Below are positions 12,135 to 24,688 of a stretch of DNA of 64,000 nucleotides, piece after piece (within the stretch, counting starts at the first letter, position 1; each line of letters starts with the position of its first letter). Under the pieces are notes generated by a model, which searched no databases, was not told the DNA's origin, and worked only from the letters and a program-made list of their open reading frames with translations. This DNA is from Channallabes apus. Its lineage: Eukaryota > Chordata > Actinopteri > Siluriformes > Clariidae. The position numbers and the translations under genes were made by a program. The stretch is taken from contig CM060126.1 of the NCBI GenBank assembly GCA_030522415.1, positions 2,321,833 through 2,385,832 on the forward strand, written 5' to 3'.

Positions 12135-13647
12135 CACTGCGTTCCAAATTATTATGCAAATTGGATGTAAGTGTCATAAACAGTAAATGTTTAGTTTTTA
12201 AATTAAACTCATGGATGGTGTCGTGTCTCAGGGCTCCTTGGATCACTGAAATGAATCTCAGACACGTGTGATAATTAGTTTGCCAGATGAGGCCAATTAA
12301 AGGAAAAGTACTGAAGAAGGTTGTTCCACATTATTAAACAGGTCGCAGGTTTCAAGCAATATGGGAAAGAAAAAGGATCTCTGCTGCCGAAAAGCCTCAA
12401 ATATTGCAATGAATTAGACAAGGTATAAAAACATTAGATATTTCATGAAAACTTAAGCGTGATCATCGTACTGTGAAGGTATTTGTGTCTGATTCAGAGC
12501 ACAGACAGGTTCGTGCAGATAAAGGCAGAATGAAGAAGGTTTCTGCAAGACAAATTCATCAGATTAAGAGAGCAGCTGCTGAAATGCCATTACAAAGCAG
12601 CAAACAGGTATTTGAAGCTGCTGGTGCCTCTGGAGTTCCGCGAACCTCAAGGTGTTGGATCCTTTAAAGGCTTGCAGTTGTGCATAAACCTACTATTCGG
12701 CCCCTAATCAATGCTCACAAGCAGAAACGGTTGCAGTGGGTCCAGGCATACATGAAGACAAGTTTTTAAACAGTCTTGTTTACTGATGAGTGTCGTGCGA
12801 CCCTGGATGGTCCAGATGGATGGAGTAGTGGATGGTTGGTGGATGGCCACCATGTCTCAACAAGGCTGCGACGTCAACAAGGAGGTGCCGGAGTCATGTT
12901 TTGGGCCGGAATCATGGGGAGAGAGCTGGTCAGCCCCTGTAGGGTCCCTGAAGGTGTGAAAATGACCTCTGCAAAGTATATTGACTGACAACTTTCTTCC
13001 ATGGTACAAAAAGAAGAACCGTGGCTTCCGTAACAGAATCATCTTCATGCACGACAATGCACCATCTCATGCTGCAAAGAATCCCTCTGTGTCATTGGCT
13101 GCTATGGGAATAAAAGATGAGAAACTCATGGTGTGGCCACCATCCTCCCCTGACCTCAACCCCATTGAGAACCTTTGGAGAATCCTCAAAAGATCTATGA
13201 GGGTGGGAGGCGGTTTGATTCAAAACAGCAGCTCTGGGAGGCTATTCTGACATCCTGCAAAGAAACTCAAGCAGAAACTGTCCAAAAACTCACAAGTTCA
13301 ATGGATGTAAGAATTGTGAAGGTGATATGAAAGAAGGGGTCCTATGTTAAGATGTAACATGTAGCCCTGTTAGGATGTTTTTGATTGAAATAGTTTTTGA
13401 TTTCAGTAAATATGACCTCATAATGCTGCAAATTCAACAAAAGCTTATTTTCAGTTCTTTACAACCTATAAAATGTTTTAACTATGTTGTGCATAATAAG
13501 TTGGAATAGTGCATTTTCAGTTTTTTATTTTTGAATTAAATATTGTTATCATTAGGAGGTCAGTTCAATAAAATTAAAATTATATCCTAATAGTCATATA
13601 GGGAATCAGGGAAATATATCATTTGCATAATAATTTGGAACATGGTG
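12135..13647 (+). mobile_element. Decayed Tc1-like transposon of DD37E type
   Basis: The inverted termini share TTCCAAATTATTATGCAAAT (left about 12142-12161, right about 13620-13639 on the minus strand), bounded by TA at 12133-12134 and 13648-13649. The size of 1513 bp is normal for Tc1. The interior carries a broken transposase gene on the plus strand. The spacing of the last two catalytic residues is 37, which is the fish DD37E (TRT-type) pattern rather than DD34E. Confidence 0.8.
12361..13356 (+). pseudogene. DD37E Tc1-like transposase pseudogene
   Basis: The remnant of a cut-and-paste transposase. ATG at 12361 opens MGKKKDLCC-like sequence, followed by stops and frameshifts that leave three readable pieces. 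One at 12473-12667 carries the helix-turn-helix part. One at 12776-12988 holds the first catalytic Asp (FTDECR). One at 12981-13250 holds the second Asp (MHDNAPSH) and the Glu (SPDLNPIEN). Counting from the Asp of HDN to the Glu of PIE gives 37 intervening residues. A stop near 12765 (TTTTTAA) precedes the first Asp and another falls near the C-terminus. All three catalytic positions survive, but no continuous protein can be made. It was probably mobilised by related autonomous copies before decay. Confidence 0.8.
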
Positions 13648-13925
13648 TATATAGACCTCCAGTAAGCATAATTTTTTTTCCAAACTCTAGTAAGGCACAA
13701 TGACTGATGGGAAATTTTGCATGTCTGATCCAGCGAAGTGATAAACCATTGTTCAGTTGTGGCCTCCATCATTCCCAGTTCCCAATTCTGCAGTTTGGAA
13801 TTGTACTTAACATGGCTAAACACCATGCGCAGTTGACTGGAACTACTTGCCAAACAAAACACAGGTTGGGGGGCAAGGAGGGCACGGGAATTCACTCGGT
13901 TTGCCATACACACTAAATCCACCAC

Positions 13926-14384
13926 TGCTTCTATTGCTAGGTAGAACATGTGCAGGTGAATAATAGCTATCATTGGTTTCTTGGTCACCTTCTTCATTTG
14001 CATATACTACTAATGGTACAAACCTTTCACTAAGGAAGACGGGACTAAATAATGGAAGGATGTTCACTTCCCAGATCTGTGCCTCAAGAGAATCCTGCAC
14101 CAGAATCAGAAGTGGTTCTTCTCAAACTGTTCCCACAAAGTTAAAACCACACAATACTATTAAATGCATTCATTTATAATAACTTCTTATCAGTGCTTTC
14201 TGTTCAAGGCTCCTGTCTCCCCAGTCTCTGCTGTGCAGGTATGAACGTGTTACATATTTTTATTTGTAACCGCGAGCAGAACTGCATACCCCACTTGTGA
14301 ATTGCATAAAAGAAGTGCAGAGTACAGTGATTAATCTTTTGTGGTGTACCTGGTCCTGAAACAGCTCATGGAAAGAGCATGAAC
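13926..14384. other. Unassigned DNA
   Basis: No gene or named repeat recognised. Confidence 0.35.
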
Positions 14385-14630
14385 ATATTTCTATGCTGTA
14401 GCATTACAAAAGAGGCCCAAACTCTTGTGTAGCATGTCAAGTTCCCTGTGAGAGCCACAAATCCAGCTCCATGAAGACACGGTGGTGTTATACAGTAGAT
14501 AGAGTGGAAGAACTTGAGTGTCTTGCACGGAGCCCAGACTGAACTCAACCCAACTGAACTGCTTTGGGGTGGACTGAAACCGTACAATACATCTTGCGAG
14601 AAGTACTTTTTGACCCACCATTACTTCTCA
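14385..14630 (+). pseudogene. Relict Tc1/mariner-like transposase C-terminus
   Basis: With one frame correction around 14540 the sequence reads as a transposase tail. A GTGGAAGAACTTGAGTGTCT segment (about 14502-14521) is followed by a degraded SPDLNPTELLW-like motif (about 14528-14572), the region of the third catalytic acidic residue. Stops are present in every frame. The family is an abundant teleost Tc1-like one by resemblance. The termini could not be located. Confidence 0.5.
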
Positions 14631-15999
14631 AAGTAAGTGTCTTATTGAAAAGCTGCACTCGGCATACTGGGAAAGAAACGATGACTTAAAACTCGGTAAT
14701 TAGCACATTGCTCATTTTCATTTTCTCTCTTTACTCAGCTTAATCACCGTCCTGTTAATGAAAATTAAATTAGTTTCAGCCCGAATGTCTGTAAATGGCA
14801 CAAACAGAAACATAATAATCTCATCTGTACAGCTCGCCTTACACTCAATATGATCACGCAGCAATTTTTCAGCCTTCGCCACCCATTCAAGTCCAGAAGG
14901 AGACGTAATTGCCCAGTTTCAGGATTTACGGCGTGTTTTTTTGTGCACCCTCAAATAAGACAACGCAAACACTCGGGATGAAGTGCTGATGCTAGGAGAT
15001 GCTGGTGAAATATGTTAGTTAAGATGTGTAGTGTATGGTGTGTCATTGCTGTCTCGGACACACTCACAATCACAACAGAAAAGCTTTCAGAAAAAAAAAA
15101 GGAACCATATTGATCCATAAAAGGACATGTTCTCATGGCAACTACCAAGAAGAGCAAAGTACCAAAGGGTGGTACATTTTTCTTCTTTCTCCACTGTGAA
15201 ACATTGTCTGAGTTTGATGGATCCTGTTAGATGTTCATTCCTAGTTGTGAGCCTGTGGTATTTAGATTTAGCTAAATTATAAGCAGTGACATATCAAACA
15301 TATGCAAATCTATCTTCATATTACAATTTTTTAGCAGGAAAACATCTAATTCGTGGTCAAATGGATGGCTTATTACATTCTCTATGCAAAGAAAATGGAT
15401 TCATTATGTCACGAACCACCAGTATAGTTATTTGAGTATTGCAAATACCAACTCAATACAAGTTGAACGAGTAAAATTACAAGTTTTATTATATACCTCA
15501 TTAAATTGATTTTTTTTAAAACATCTAAATAAAGTGATTATTAGTAGCAAAACTACAGTGCATAAGATAATAAAAGTAAGCAAAGGGTAAGCAGAAATAA
15601 TAATAATTTAAGATTTTATGGTAAAATGCAGTATGTTTTTCATTTGATATGTCGACGACGCACAATTGCGTATTTCTTGAAAGAGCTTAACAGTAAGAAA
15701 CATAAATTGATCCTAAACACTGGAAGCTTTGTCCAATCCCACTACTTATTTCTGATAAGACTGAAAAAATACAAGGAGCACGCACTGTTAGAAATGATTA
15801 TTTTCCAATTATGTAGCAACGCTTGATGGCCATTCAGTTACATCCTGTGCAGCAGTAAAAGGCTTCGGAAGGATTATTGACTCCACTCTCTTATTCGAAG
15901 CTCATGTAGAGAATATTATTGGATAGCCTGAACAGGACTGTTTGGGATTGGAGAATACTCCAGGCAATACATCAGACGTCTAAAAAAGAAAAGAAAAGT
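14631..15999. other. Unassigned non-coding DNA
   Basis: No gene. About 14695-14915 has the texture of a conserved non-coding block and is listed separately. The remainder is A+T-rich. Confidence 0.4.
14695..14915. promoter_or_regulatory. Possible conserved non-coding element
   Basis: A non-repetitive block with several TAATTAG or TTAAT homeodomain cores (near 14698 and 14765) and no open frame. Flanking DNA is repeat-rich by comparison. Inference from texture only. Confidence 0.22.
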
Positions 16000-16196
16000 G
16001 TGGCCTGGTGGTCCAGCAGGTAGTGTTGCTCCCTCACAGCTCGAGGCTCTTGGATTTGATCCTGAGCTCAGCCAGTCTTCTTGTATATTTTTTTCCCTAT
16101 GTCAGTGTGGGTGTCGCCAGGCTTCTCTGGATTCCTTCTATCTCCAGAAACAACAAGATGAGGAATTGGCTACACTACATTGACCCTGGGTGTCAT
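16000..16196 (+). mobile_element. tRNA-derived SINE (CTCACAGCTC head type)
   Basis: The head reads GTGGCCTGGTGGTCCAGCAG, followed by CTCCCTCACAGCTCGAGGCT and a degraded B box (TTTGATCCTGAG). A body with GGATTCCTTCTATCTCCAG and GATGAGGAATTGGCTACACT follows. Related heads occur at 24290 and 26470. It is truncated at the 3-prime side. Confidence 0.6.
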
Positions 16197-17723
16197 GTCC
16201 TGCATCTTTGTGATAAAGAGGTCAATGACGATGAATTTGATGCATGTATGCATGGATGTTCTTACTTCTACAAATCTATGTTATTGGGACATTTTTCTTC
16301 GCCTGTCATTACACCCTTGAGCTTATGTGACATGTTTCCGTCGACCTCATTTTCCCCCTAAGATTATTGCATTTTCTGTATTTAGTCTGTGTCCCATATC
16401 GTATATAGCTCTACTAAATTATATTCAGAGTCGTGTATGATATATGGATAGTCTTTGATAAAATTGCATGTGTAGATGAGATATTTTTTCCAATAACTTC
16501 AATCCATTCAAGTGAATGCTTAAAAACTGATATTAGATGCACAACAGCTTCAAGTCTTAAAGATGTTCTCAGCATCCGAGAGCAGGGATAGAAAAAATAA
16601 AAGAACTGGTGGTACTACATTGCTACTTTTGTCATGAATCATTACCTGTGTGGGATGGAGGGTGTGGGGGGGGGGGTGTGATGGAGACGAGATTCAGCAG
16701 ATGCAGTGAGTGAGAAAAGCTGTTTCCTAATCAGGTGGAACAGCAGTGCGTCCTCTTATACCACCTGCCAGACAACACAAGAACAAACAATCCCTGACTG
16801 CTACCTTTGTAGGATCTTCATACAAGTACTTGAGATGTCTTTTCTTGCTTATTTCATCAGTTCTGAAAGTTTTTTGGTCTTTTGGTCAAGATACCTTCCA
16901 TTTCTGGTCAGTTATTCCTTTGTAGAACATCAGGAAAGTCTGAGAATCAGATTAGGTTCAGTGTTTTCATTGGCAGCAGCAGTTGAGCTTTATTAAACAT
17001 CTTATTTACACATTTGCACATTTAGCTTTGATAGAGTGATAGAATGAGCACTAAAATATAACCCTAATACATCATCAGTCCTACAGGAGCTGCTCGTTTA
17101 CAGGGACTTGTATGGTGGATATTATGCTGATATTAGGACTAATAATGATAACAGCTAGTGTGTAGATTAGGCCTCTTCTTATAGTTTCAGGATCTCCTCG
17201 TAAGCATGAACAGCAGAAGTGTCGGTCATTACAAGCCAAAAAAGTAGCCAAGCTCTTAGCTAAAGAAGGAAGTGACAACTGTTTAAATAAACCTATAAAC
17301 AATACATCATGGAAATAAACTCAGAAATCAATATAAATAATCAAACATCTGTGTATTTATAGTTTAAATTTATAAATTACACCACCACTACAGGCTCTGA
17401 CTGGCCTTAATATACCAGCGGAAACCAGGGCATCTATAGAAGGTCTATAAAACCTAATCTAAGAAGATACTGAAAAGACAACTCTAGAACTTTCATATGA
17501 GGCTTTCATATGAAATACATCCTGGATATATATAGTTTTAGGTATTTAATAGGAGTATTAAAAATGTTCCCATGAGGTTTCTAGTTTGTATGGTCCTGAA
17601 CATGTGCTCCTAGTCCTAACTGCGCCCACTAACATGTTTCAGTTTGACATGTCTCTCATTTTCACACCTGTTTCAGCGATTGACAGCAGGTTATTAGTCT
17701 ACAAAAGATTATGAGTATGACTT
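16197..17723. other. Unassigned non-coding DNA
   Basis: No gene recognised. There is a G run at about 16667-16675. The remaining open frames are chance. Confidence 0.4.
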
Positions 17724-17839
17724 GGCAGTGGTAGCTCAGTGGATTAAAGCCCTGGGTTAATGATCTGAAGGACATTAGTTCAGCTCCACAAAGCTGCCAC
17801 CATTGGAGCCTTGAGCGAAGCCCTTAACCCTAGAGGTCC
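17724..17839 (+). mobile_element. tRNA-derived SINE fragment (second family)
   Basis: The head GGCAGTGGTAGCTCAGTGGA is an A box. A degraded B box and then AAGCTGCCACCATTGGAGCC and AGCCCTTAACCCT follow, matching a teleost SINE family distinct from the one at 29570. The body is truncated. Confidence 0.6.
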
Positions 17840-17892
17840 CATATCATGTGTGTTCTGACCCCACGTTCCTAATAAGCTGTATGAAGAAAAAT

Positions 17893-18208
17893 ATTTTTTT
17901 AATTTATTTATTTATGGCATTTTTCCCAGATTTTCTCCCCAATTTAGTCGTATCCAGTTCCTCCTCGCCACTAGGGGGCTCCCACATTAAGGCTACTACT
18001 ACCACTCAGTTGAGAGGGCTGAAGACGATCACATGTTTCCTCCGAACCATGTGACACCGGCCGACCGCATCTTTTTGAACTGCTCGCTCACACACCCTGG
18101 TGGCGGAGTAACACACTCGGAGGACAGCGCTATCCGCTCCTTCCGCCTGTGTGAGCTCACAGACGCTCATGATTGGCTGTAGAGCCGTGATTAATGTGGG
18201 AGCATATT
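17893..18208 (+). repeat. Dispersed teleost repeat of unassigned class
   Basis: It contains CCACTAGGGGGCTCCCACAT, ACATGTTTCCTCCGAACCAT and CGGAGGACAGCGCTATCCG, landmarks I associate with a repeat common in cyprinid and catfish genomes. It starts in an A+T-rich tract and has no ORF. SINE-like or MITE-like nature is not resolved. Confidence 0.5.
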
Positions 18209-21200
18209 TTTTTTAAACAATATAAAAGTAGCAACTCCAAGTCAAGGGCTTTGGTTCTGTCCCTGGAATTTCTGCTTCAGGTGGCCTTGGATAAGGAGTT
18301 TAAGAATTGTCGGAAGCAGTCTTTGTACTGTTCTGTGGTGGTGATGCAGGAACTCAAATTGCATACGAAGGTCTTTATCATCTGACTTCTTATCTGTAAT
18401 CATAAGTTGTAGGTAGTGATGGAAGCTACGGTATTAAGTAAGGAACATGAGAAACATACATAAGGAGAGAAGATTCCAACCAATAGTTTCTGGTCTTACT
18501 TCCTGTGACAGGGCGAGTAATCCAGGAAATCCTAGGAGTAGAGCAACAATCCTAGAAATCCTAGGTGTAGGTGTAGGTGCCAGTTGAAGTAGTTGGAGGA
18601 CGTTACACTACCAATGCCCCCTGCTCGACTCACAGTAAATCTGTATCAGTTATCTCTCAGTGGATAGATCAAATCCCTGGCTGAATCCAGACAATGCACT
18701 GAGAATGTTTATGGGTTCCCCGAGGATGCACTGGAATCTGTGGCTGAGGATATTATGGGTTGACGTCTCAACTTGTTGCCACCATGATCTTGATGAGAAA
18801 AAGGAATTTATGAATGAACAGTCAAATGTATTCAAGCTTTTAAAACAAGATCGTTGCAGGTTTTTAGAAAAGTGAACGTGACAGACAAAACACTGTATTG
18901 CCAAAATAAACGTAATCTTATTTATAAAAGGTTCTTTAGGAGAAGGTTTTAGTTTGTTTAGGTGTGTAGTGTCCTTGAGTCACATGCCTCATTTCTAAAA
19001 CTTTGCATGGAATCCAAGAAACAGGAAACGATCAGATGTAGGTCCTGCATGCACATAAATAGCGTTCAGATAGTGGAAATTATAAAAGAGAGAGACATTT
19101 CAAAATGTAATAATCTCAGCTATTAGATCAAATGAGGAAATGTTGATGCAGGGCATCTTGCATCCACTTTAGTCAGAGTCATTTGTGCATCTCATATCAC
19201 TTGCACATTAATGGAGTAATAATGGTTTGAATTAAGCAAATTTGAAAACCAAATTTATGCCCCGAATGGTGCCTTTTTTTATTTTAGGCAAAGCAGGCTC
19301 ATGGAATATTTTTGGAACCCACAATTGCCTTTTAATGTCAGCTTGTTCAGCCGGAGTGGAAAGCGACCTGGTGAATATTGGTGACATCCTAATTGCAACG
19401 TGTTCTGTGGCCCTGAATGATGAGATCTACTGTTTAAAAAGAGAGGCAGTTCATGAGAGAGGCAGATGAGGCAGTTCATGTTTCCTGCAGGCTGGAAAAA
19501 TACAGGAAATCGAATCTCTGAACAGCAATCGGAAAAGCTTTATAAGCCATCTTCTGCTGTCCAACTGTATAAACACAAACAAGTCTACCGTCTGTTGTTC
19601 TGCAACACCAAGACACTATTTTAACTGTCCACTCACTGGGAATTGACTTACTCCAAAAAGAAGGGGAAGAAAAAAACACACAACCAATTTATTTTAGAGT
19701 GAAGTAAAAGTCTGACCGTTTTATTCGTGCCAAGATGCACTTTTCCGGTAGATCTGATCTACTTTTGCTTTTATCCAGCTTGTCTTACTTTACATCCCTT
19801 TTTTTCTGTCTTTTCTTGAAGAAATTGTAAGCATTTCTTAACCGATATCCTCAGAACATCAGCAATGACCTCGTATTTACATCAAAACTACTGGAAACTT
19901 ATTTTTTTTCACGCCAAATTCAGGCACAGTGCACAGTTAAGTATCTACTGGTTGCTTTCTGTATCCTGGATTGCAGACGCATCTTTTCACACGTTCGTAT
20001 CTCAGGAGGCAGATTGAGTCATTTCACACCTTTTTGTTTTTTCTTAACCAACATGTTCGTTACTGGATTTTTTTAATTATAGCATTTTTTTTTCTTTGTC
20101 ACCTTTCAAAGAGTCAGCGTGCCTGTTTTTTGGGTTTTCTGAACAAATTAATTGGAGCTGAGTTCAAATGTTTGTTTTTTTGATTTTGCAGAGTCGCTCT
20201 CACGTCTACGTTTCTGTTGAAACGGTGTAAATTAAAAAACTAAATAAGAAACAAACAAATAAACGCTTGCTTTTGTTTTGTTTTTTCCTTTAAGGCTTTA
20301 TGGCTTACTCCTGTTCCTCCACTCTTACTCACTTCTCTCTGTGTGTTTCTGTTTAAGTGTGCGAGGCTTTGCCGGGTCACGCCGAGCCTGCAGCACAAAC
20401 CAGTGTAGCCTGTTCGCTTCCAGAAAAGCCATGAAATTACTTCTTTTTTTTCTCTCTCTACATTAGGAGTAGAGACGGAATATTCCGGTTCTACTGCACA
20501 TCGCTGCTCAACTTAATGTTCCATCTGCATCTACTTAATGTTGTGGATGTCCTCATGACCGGGATTAGCTCATGTGAAATATAAACGCGGAAAGATCAGT
20601 GCTTAGGAGTCACTACGACGGGAAGTTCGCTTGAGTTTGTGCGGAACTTAATGTCTATCTGTGATCAGACATCATCCACCGCTGTAAATGGAAACACACC
20701 GCAAGGTCACGTTGCAGATATTTTTTCCCTATGTTGCTTATTCTTTCACTCTCTTGCATCATCATATGTTATAGGAAGAGTGGAAAAAAAAAATCTAAGA
20801 TTCATTTAAAGCGGTTCCAAATAAAGCGCTCGGGTTAGCTTGAGTCCGTCGGCCATGACTTGGAGACGACTCTGACCCAGAGGTGTCTGTTCCATTTCGC
20901 TTTTCCTTCCCAGCCGACTCGGGGAGCGAGGACCGAAGCCATCAGAGCGTGGAGGAATATAATTTCTGCCGTAAGAAGCTTACAGCGGTGCTTCCTTTTC
21001 CAGAAACCCAGTAGCTTTGCTAACTTGTGACAGATGGCAGGTCAGCGTTCTAGATAAGAACCTGCACTTAATTGGGAGGCCTGATTGGAGTTATGTAACA
21101 GACGTACACGAGGATGAGTGCAGCCAGCCAAAGATGGCCAATTATTTTTGACACGCCAAGGGAAGTAAACTTTGGGATTGGCTTTCACCAGATGATTACT

Positions 21201-21399
21201 AAGTACAAAATATAGCAGAGGATTTGACTACAATCTGACTACACAACCAAGAACTGTTTTTATTTTATGAGCTAACGAAAGCCTTTTTTATATTTATGTA
21301 TTGATATACAAGAGTATACATTACATGCTCTTCCTGTGGTTGATAGGTTTCCTCTAGGTACTCTGGTTTCCTCCTACAGTTGAAAGGCTTACATTTGTG
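18209..21399. other. Unassigned non-coding DNA
   Basis: No convincing exon, RNA gene or element over about 3.2 kb. About 20800-21050 is more GC-rich and non-repetitive. Open frames of up to about 84 codons overlap on opposite strands without domain signatures. Confidence 0.4.
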
Positions 21400-21725
21400 T
21401 TTCCAAGCTGCTGTGATTCATCAGACCAGGCTATGTTTTTTTTCCCACTCTTCAACTGTCCACTTTTGGTGAGCTTAGCCTCAGTTTACTATTTCAGTTT
21501 TCGGTTGGCCGAATTAAAACCTGACGTGGTCTTCTGATGTTGTAGCTCTCCCACACCATAGTTTGACATGTTGTGCATCTCTGAGATAATTTTCTGGTCA
21601 CCACTAATGTTTCCGAGCAACCGTAGTCATTCTGTCAGCTCGAACCAGTCTGGCAGGTCTCACTTGACCTGTCTCACCAATAAGACGTCTGCTTACTCTG
21701 GCTCTTTAAATAAACTCCAGATACA
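21400..21725 (-). mobile_element. Relict of the 3596 Tc1-like family
   Basis: Segments such as TCATCAGACCAGGCTATGTT, GTCCACTTTTGGTGAGC and GCTCGAACCAGTCTGGCAGG match the transposase region of the family represented at 3596-4566, in the opposite orientation. No termini and no open frame remain. Confidence 0.55.
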
Positions 21726-22206
21726 GTAAGCTCCACCACTGCTGGGTCACTACCATTGGGTTCCTGGGCAAGACCGTTAAACCTACGCCTACGCCCAACC
21801 CAGCTCATTTGGATCTAAACCCAGTTAGGAAGTGTGACACATAAAAAACTTCTGTGCCAAATTTTACTGGTCTCAGTAGATGTAAAGAATTGAGAAAGAC
21901 TTATATTCTTATACTGTCTGCATCTTTAATTACAAAATTTGGGAAAAAAGACCCTAAATAGTCATTAACAAATGCCATATTTCTGCAAAAAATGTCTACA
22001 GGCAGAACATAGATTATGTGCCATACTGAAGAGAGAGTGAAACCCTTAATAAAAAGGCAAAAAAAAAACATGGACTTTATTACAACTGTAAATATGTAAA
22101 TATTTATGATATGTATATATGCAAATGTGCTTAAGATAATGTAGTTTTGCTTTTTTTGGAAATGGGGCAACAAAAAAAAATCTCTTATGCATGAAAATCT
22201 AACCAG

Positions 22207-22243
<37 letters not shown>

Positions 22244-22254
22244 ATATATATATA
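21726..22254. other. SINE scrap, unassigned DNA and (ATCT)n(TA)n
   Basis: CACCACTGCTGGGTCACTAC near 21735 looks like a SINE body scrap. The rest is A+T-rich and ends with an (ATCT)n run at 22206-22243 and a TA run that serves as the target of the adjacent MITE. Confidence 0.45.
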
Positions 22255-22669
22255 TTAGGGCTGGGACTTTAAATTAAAAAAATTTGATTAATTAATTACA
22301 CAAAAATAACGCATAAATTTTTTTACGCATTTTCATCGCACTTATTTTTGCACCGTGGAACGTTTCTCACTGGATGAGTTTCGGCGGACCGATTATACTG
22401 GAGCACCAACTAGCGTTCAGACAAAAACAACTTGGACTTGGTTGAACAAAAATAAACAATATTTTGTTGCTTAAGCTTATGTATTCAGTTATTATTCAAT
22501 GGTATACTAAAAATCTATATGAAAAAACTTACTTCTCAGTCTCAGTTCAAAAACTTACTGTTCTCAGGTCAAATATTTATATGCGATTAAAAATGCGATT
22601 AATTTCGATTAATTAATTACAAAGCCTCTAATTAATTAGATTATTTTTTTAATCGAGTCTCGGCCCTAA
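22255..22669. mobile_element. MITE with TTAGGGCTGGGA-type inverted ends, probably hAT-like
   Basis: The left end TTAGGGCTGGGA and the reverse complement of the right end, TTAGGGCCGAGA, form imperfect terminal inverted repeats. The subterminal regions are A+T-rich with matching GATTAATTAATTAC segments at both sides (about 22286 and 22607). Flanks are TATATATA and TATATATC, compatible with an 8-bp duplication, although the target is itself a TA repeat. There is no ORF. The hAT assignment rests on the 8-bp duplication. Confidence 0.6.
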
Positions 22670-23370
22670 TATATATCTGTTTCCTTATTCTGATTTTGGA
22701 CTTTAATGTTATCAGAATCTACCAGCCTGTACTGTATCTGCATTATTTTATCCGCTGTGAAAGGATTGTCTGATTATATAAGCGCATGAATGTGTAGGTG
22801 TACATGTGTTCCTTATAAAGTTCTCCCTGAGTGTATACTGTATGCAGGGAACGGTCATGCCTTCAGAGCTGAGGTATGCAGAGTGTTCTGAAATTATAAA
22901 AATCACCTGTGTATAGTTCACGACGGGATTTTAAAAAATATATATTTTTTAAATAGAAGCCTCAGAGATGGAGCTTTGCCAAATCTCATAAACTTGTGCA
23001 CTTGGAGACAGATAGGATGTAATGGAATGAACTCCATGTCCCCCAACACACCACCAGCATCCCTAATGTCGTTAGCAAGACTTTCGCTTTACTCTCATTT
23101 CTGCATCTGATTTATTGACTTTCCTTCCGTTACTACTTCGCTACTTTTATCAGAGCACACGTACTGTAACTCAACTCTAAATAGCATAATGAATTACTAA
23201 ACATAATACTGACTCAATTAATACGGTCTTTTATGGATTATTCCCCATCCTCCAATCTGGTTTAATCAATAAATCCACACTTTTATTAGGAAAAGATATT
23301 GACGAAATGAAATTTGTATTAGATTTTATTTTAAAATAGAGACAGCGACTCATTCTTTCACACCCATGTC

Positions 23371-23403
<33 letters not shown>

Positions 23404-24289
23404 GATCTGCCACTTTTGATCAGCACTGATTAAACCCAGGAATAATCTTTTAAAATATGACTGCCAATGTGGGATTATTAGATATTATAACAAGCTCATG
23501 AGCAGGGATGGTTGTGATGGAGACAGTAATTCAATTCGCCAGATAAAAGCATTTCCAAGCTGAAAATTCAAGGAAAGGCAAGTAAATGACAATTTAAGTG
23601 AGATAACGATGTCCGGGTGCTTATTAAATTTCCAGGAAGCCCAGAAGAATAAAGAAGGCTGCTCGTTAGCTTGTGAAAAGGCATGTCTAGTGCTAGGATT
23701 AGATTTATGGTGTTAAATCAAGCAAGCCTTTGCCATTTGCGCCGAAGTCCGCCGTGCATGTGTTTGTGTGGGTGGTTCGACAGCACGGTCGGGTGTTTAT
23801 CAGGATGTTACCTATAGTTCTCAAGGGGCTTGCTTCAGCGCCAATTACTTTTCCCGCTGGCTTTCCTTTTGTTTGCGTGTTTGGGACAGATTTGTTATTG
23901 GACGTTGTGTTTTTACGTAGGAATCCATTTTGCAGTTCACATACTGTATATAAACGGACGATGCAGTTAGAATGCATAATACATTATTATATATTGGATT
24001 CTCATGAATCTTAATCCGTTTCAAGTTCACATGGACTTCACGGGTCATCATGGGAACACCACGCAAACTCATGGGGTTCCCTTAGACGTGAAAGTCCCAC
24101 CGTCACTAATTAACCTCAACCTATAGAATAAAGTCTATATGAGACTCACATGGATGGTCTGCGTAACACAGTGGCATGTAATAAATATTTCACATGAATG
24201 ACTACGCCATTGAAATTCAATAGGAGCCACAGAAATCACACTCTATTCCCTTTAAAAATCCAATTGGATTGTAAGATAAAGTGCACTGG
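22670..24289. other. Unassigned non-coding DNA
   Basis: No gene recognised. An (AAT)n run lies at 23372-23401. About 23520-23960 is non-repetitive and could be conserved non-coding sequence. Confidence 0.4.
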
Positions 24290-24391
24290 GGCTGCACAAT
24301 TGTTCGATGGGGTAGCATTTCTGCCTCACAGCTCCAAGGTCTAGGTTTGATCTTTAGCATGGGTTACTGTCTATGTGGAGTTTCACATGGA
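24290..24391 (+). mobile_element. tRNA-derived SINE head fragment
   Basis: It shares GCCTCACAGCTCCAAGGTCT and the GTTACTGTCTATGTGGAGTT segment with the SINE family seen at 16000. The body is missing. Confidence 0.5.
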
Positions 24392-24688
24392 TTTGGCATT
24401 TCCCTTGCAGGCTTTGAACTCAGAATCTGCAGACTATAGGGTAAATGTTTCTGTTGTGCCACTTAGGAGCCTCAACTTAGAGCACAGAGGCAATATGAAG
24501 AATTGTTGTCTTTTCCAAATAATCTATAATAAAAGAACCGAACAAACCCACCATGATGCCACTCATGAGCATCTGAAAAGCACTTTTAAAGTTCAGCTAT
24601 GGGAGCTTTGGTCACCATCGTGGCAGAAGCTGACTCGACCAAATCCCCGGATTAATACATAAATAGGCATAAAGATTAATTTACATCA

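Larger units (their letters stand above)
11118..13925. mobile_element. Possible composite DNA element with inverted ends
   Basis: Near the left end CAGTGGCGGATTTGG (about 11121-11135) is followed by G-rich sequence. Near the right end the reverse complement reads CAGTGGTGGATTTAG (about 13907-13923), then sequence containing a C-rich run. The similarity is short but both ends resemble a dispersed teleost repeat I recall as having these termini. A SINE (11899) and a DD37E Tc1 element (12135) lie inside and would be later insertions. Superfamily and exact ends are not established. Confidence 0.3.

Noticed and set aside
11768..12271. 167-codon plus-strand frame
   Set aside because: It crosses the tRNA-Gly SINE and the Tc1 terminus, so it is a chance frame over repeats.
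13587..14003. 138-codon minus-strand frame
   Set aside because: Begins in unassigned DNA and runs into a Tc1 terminus; composition is unconvincing and no motif was seen.
23705..24072. Overlapping 75-95 codon frames on both strands
   Set aside because: Mutually overlapping on opposite strands, no splice or domain evidence. The DNA is better described as non-repetitive non-coding.
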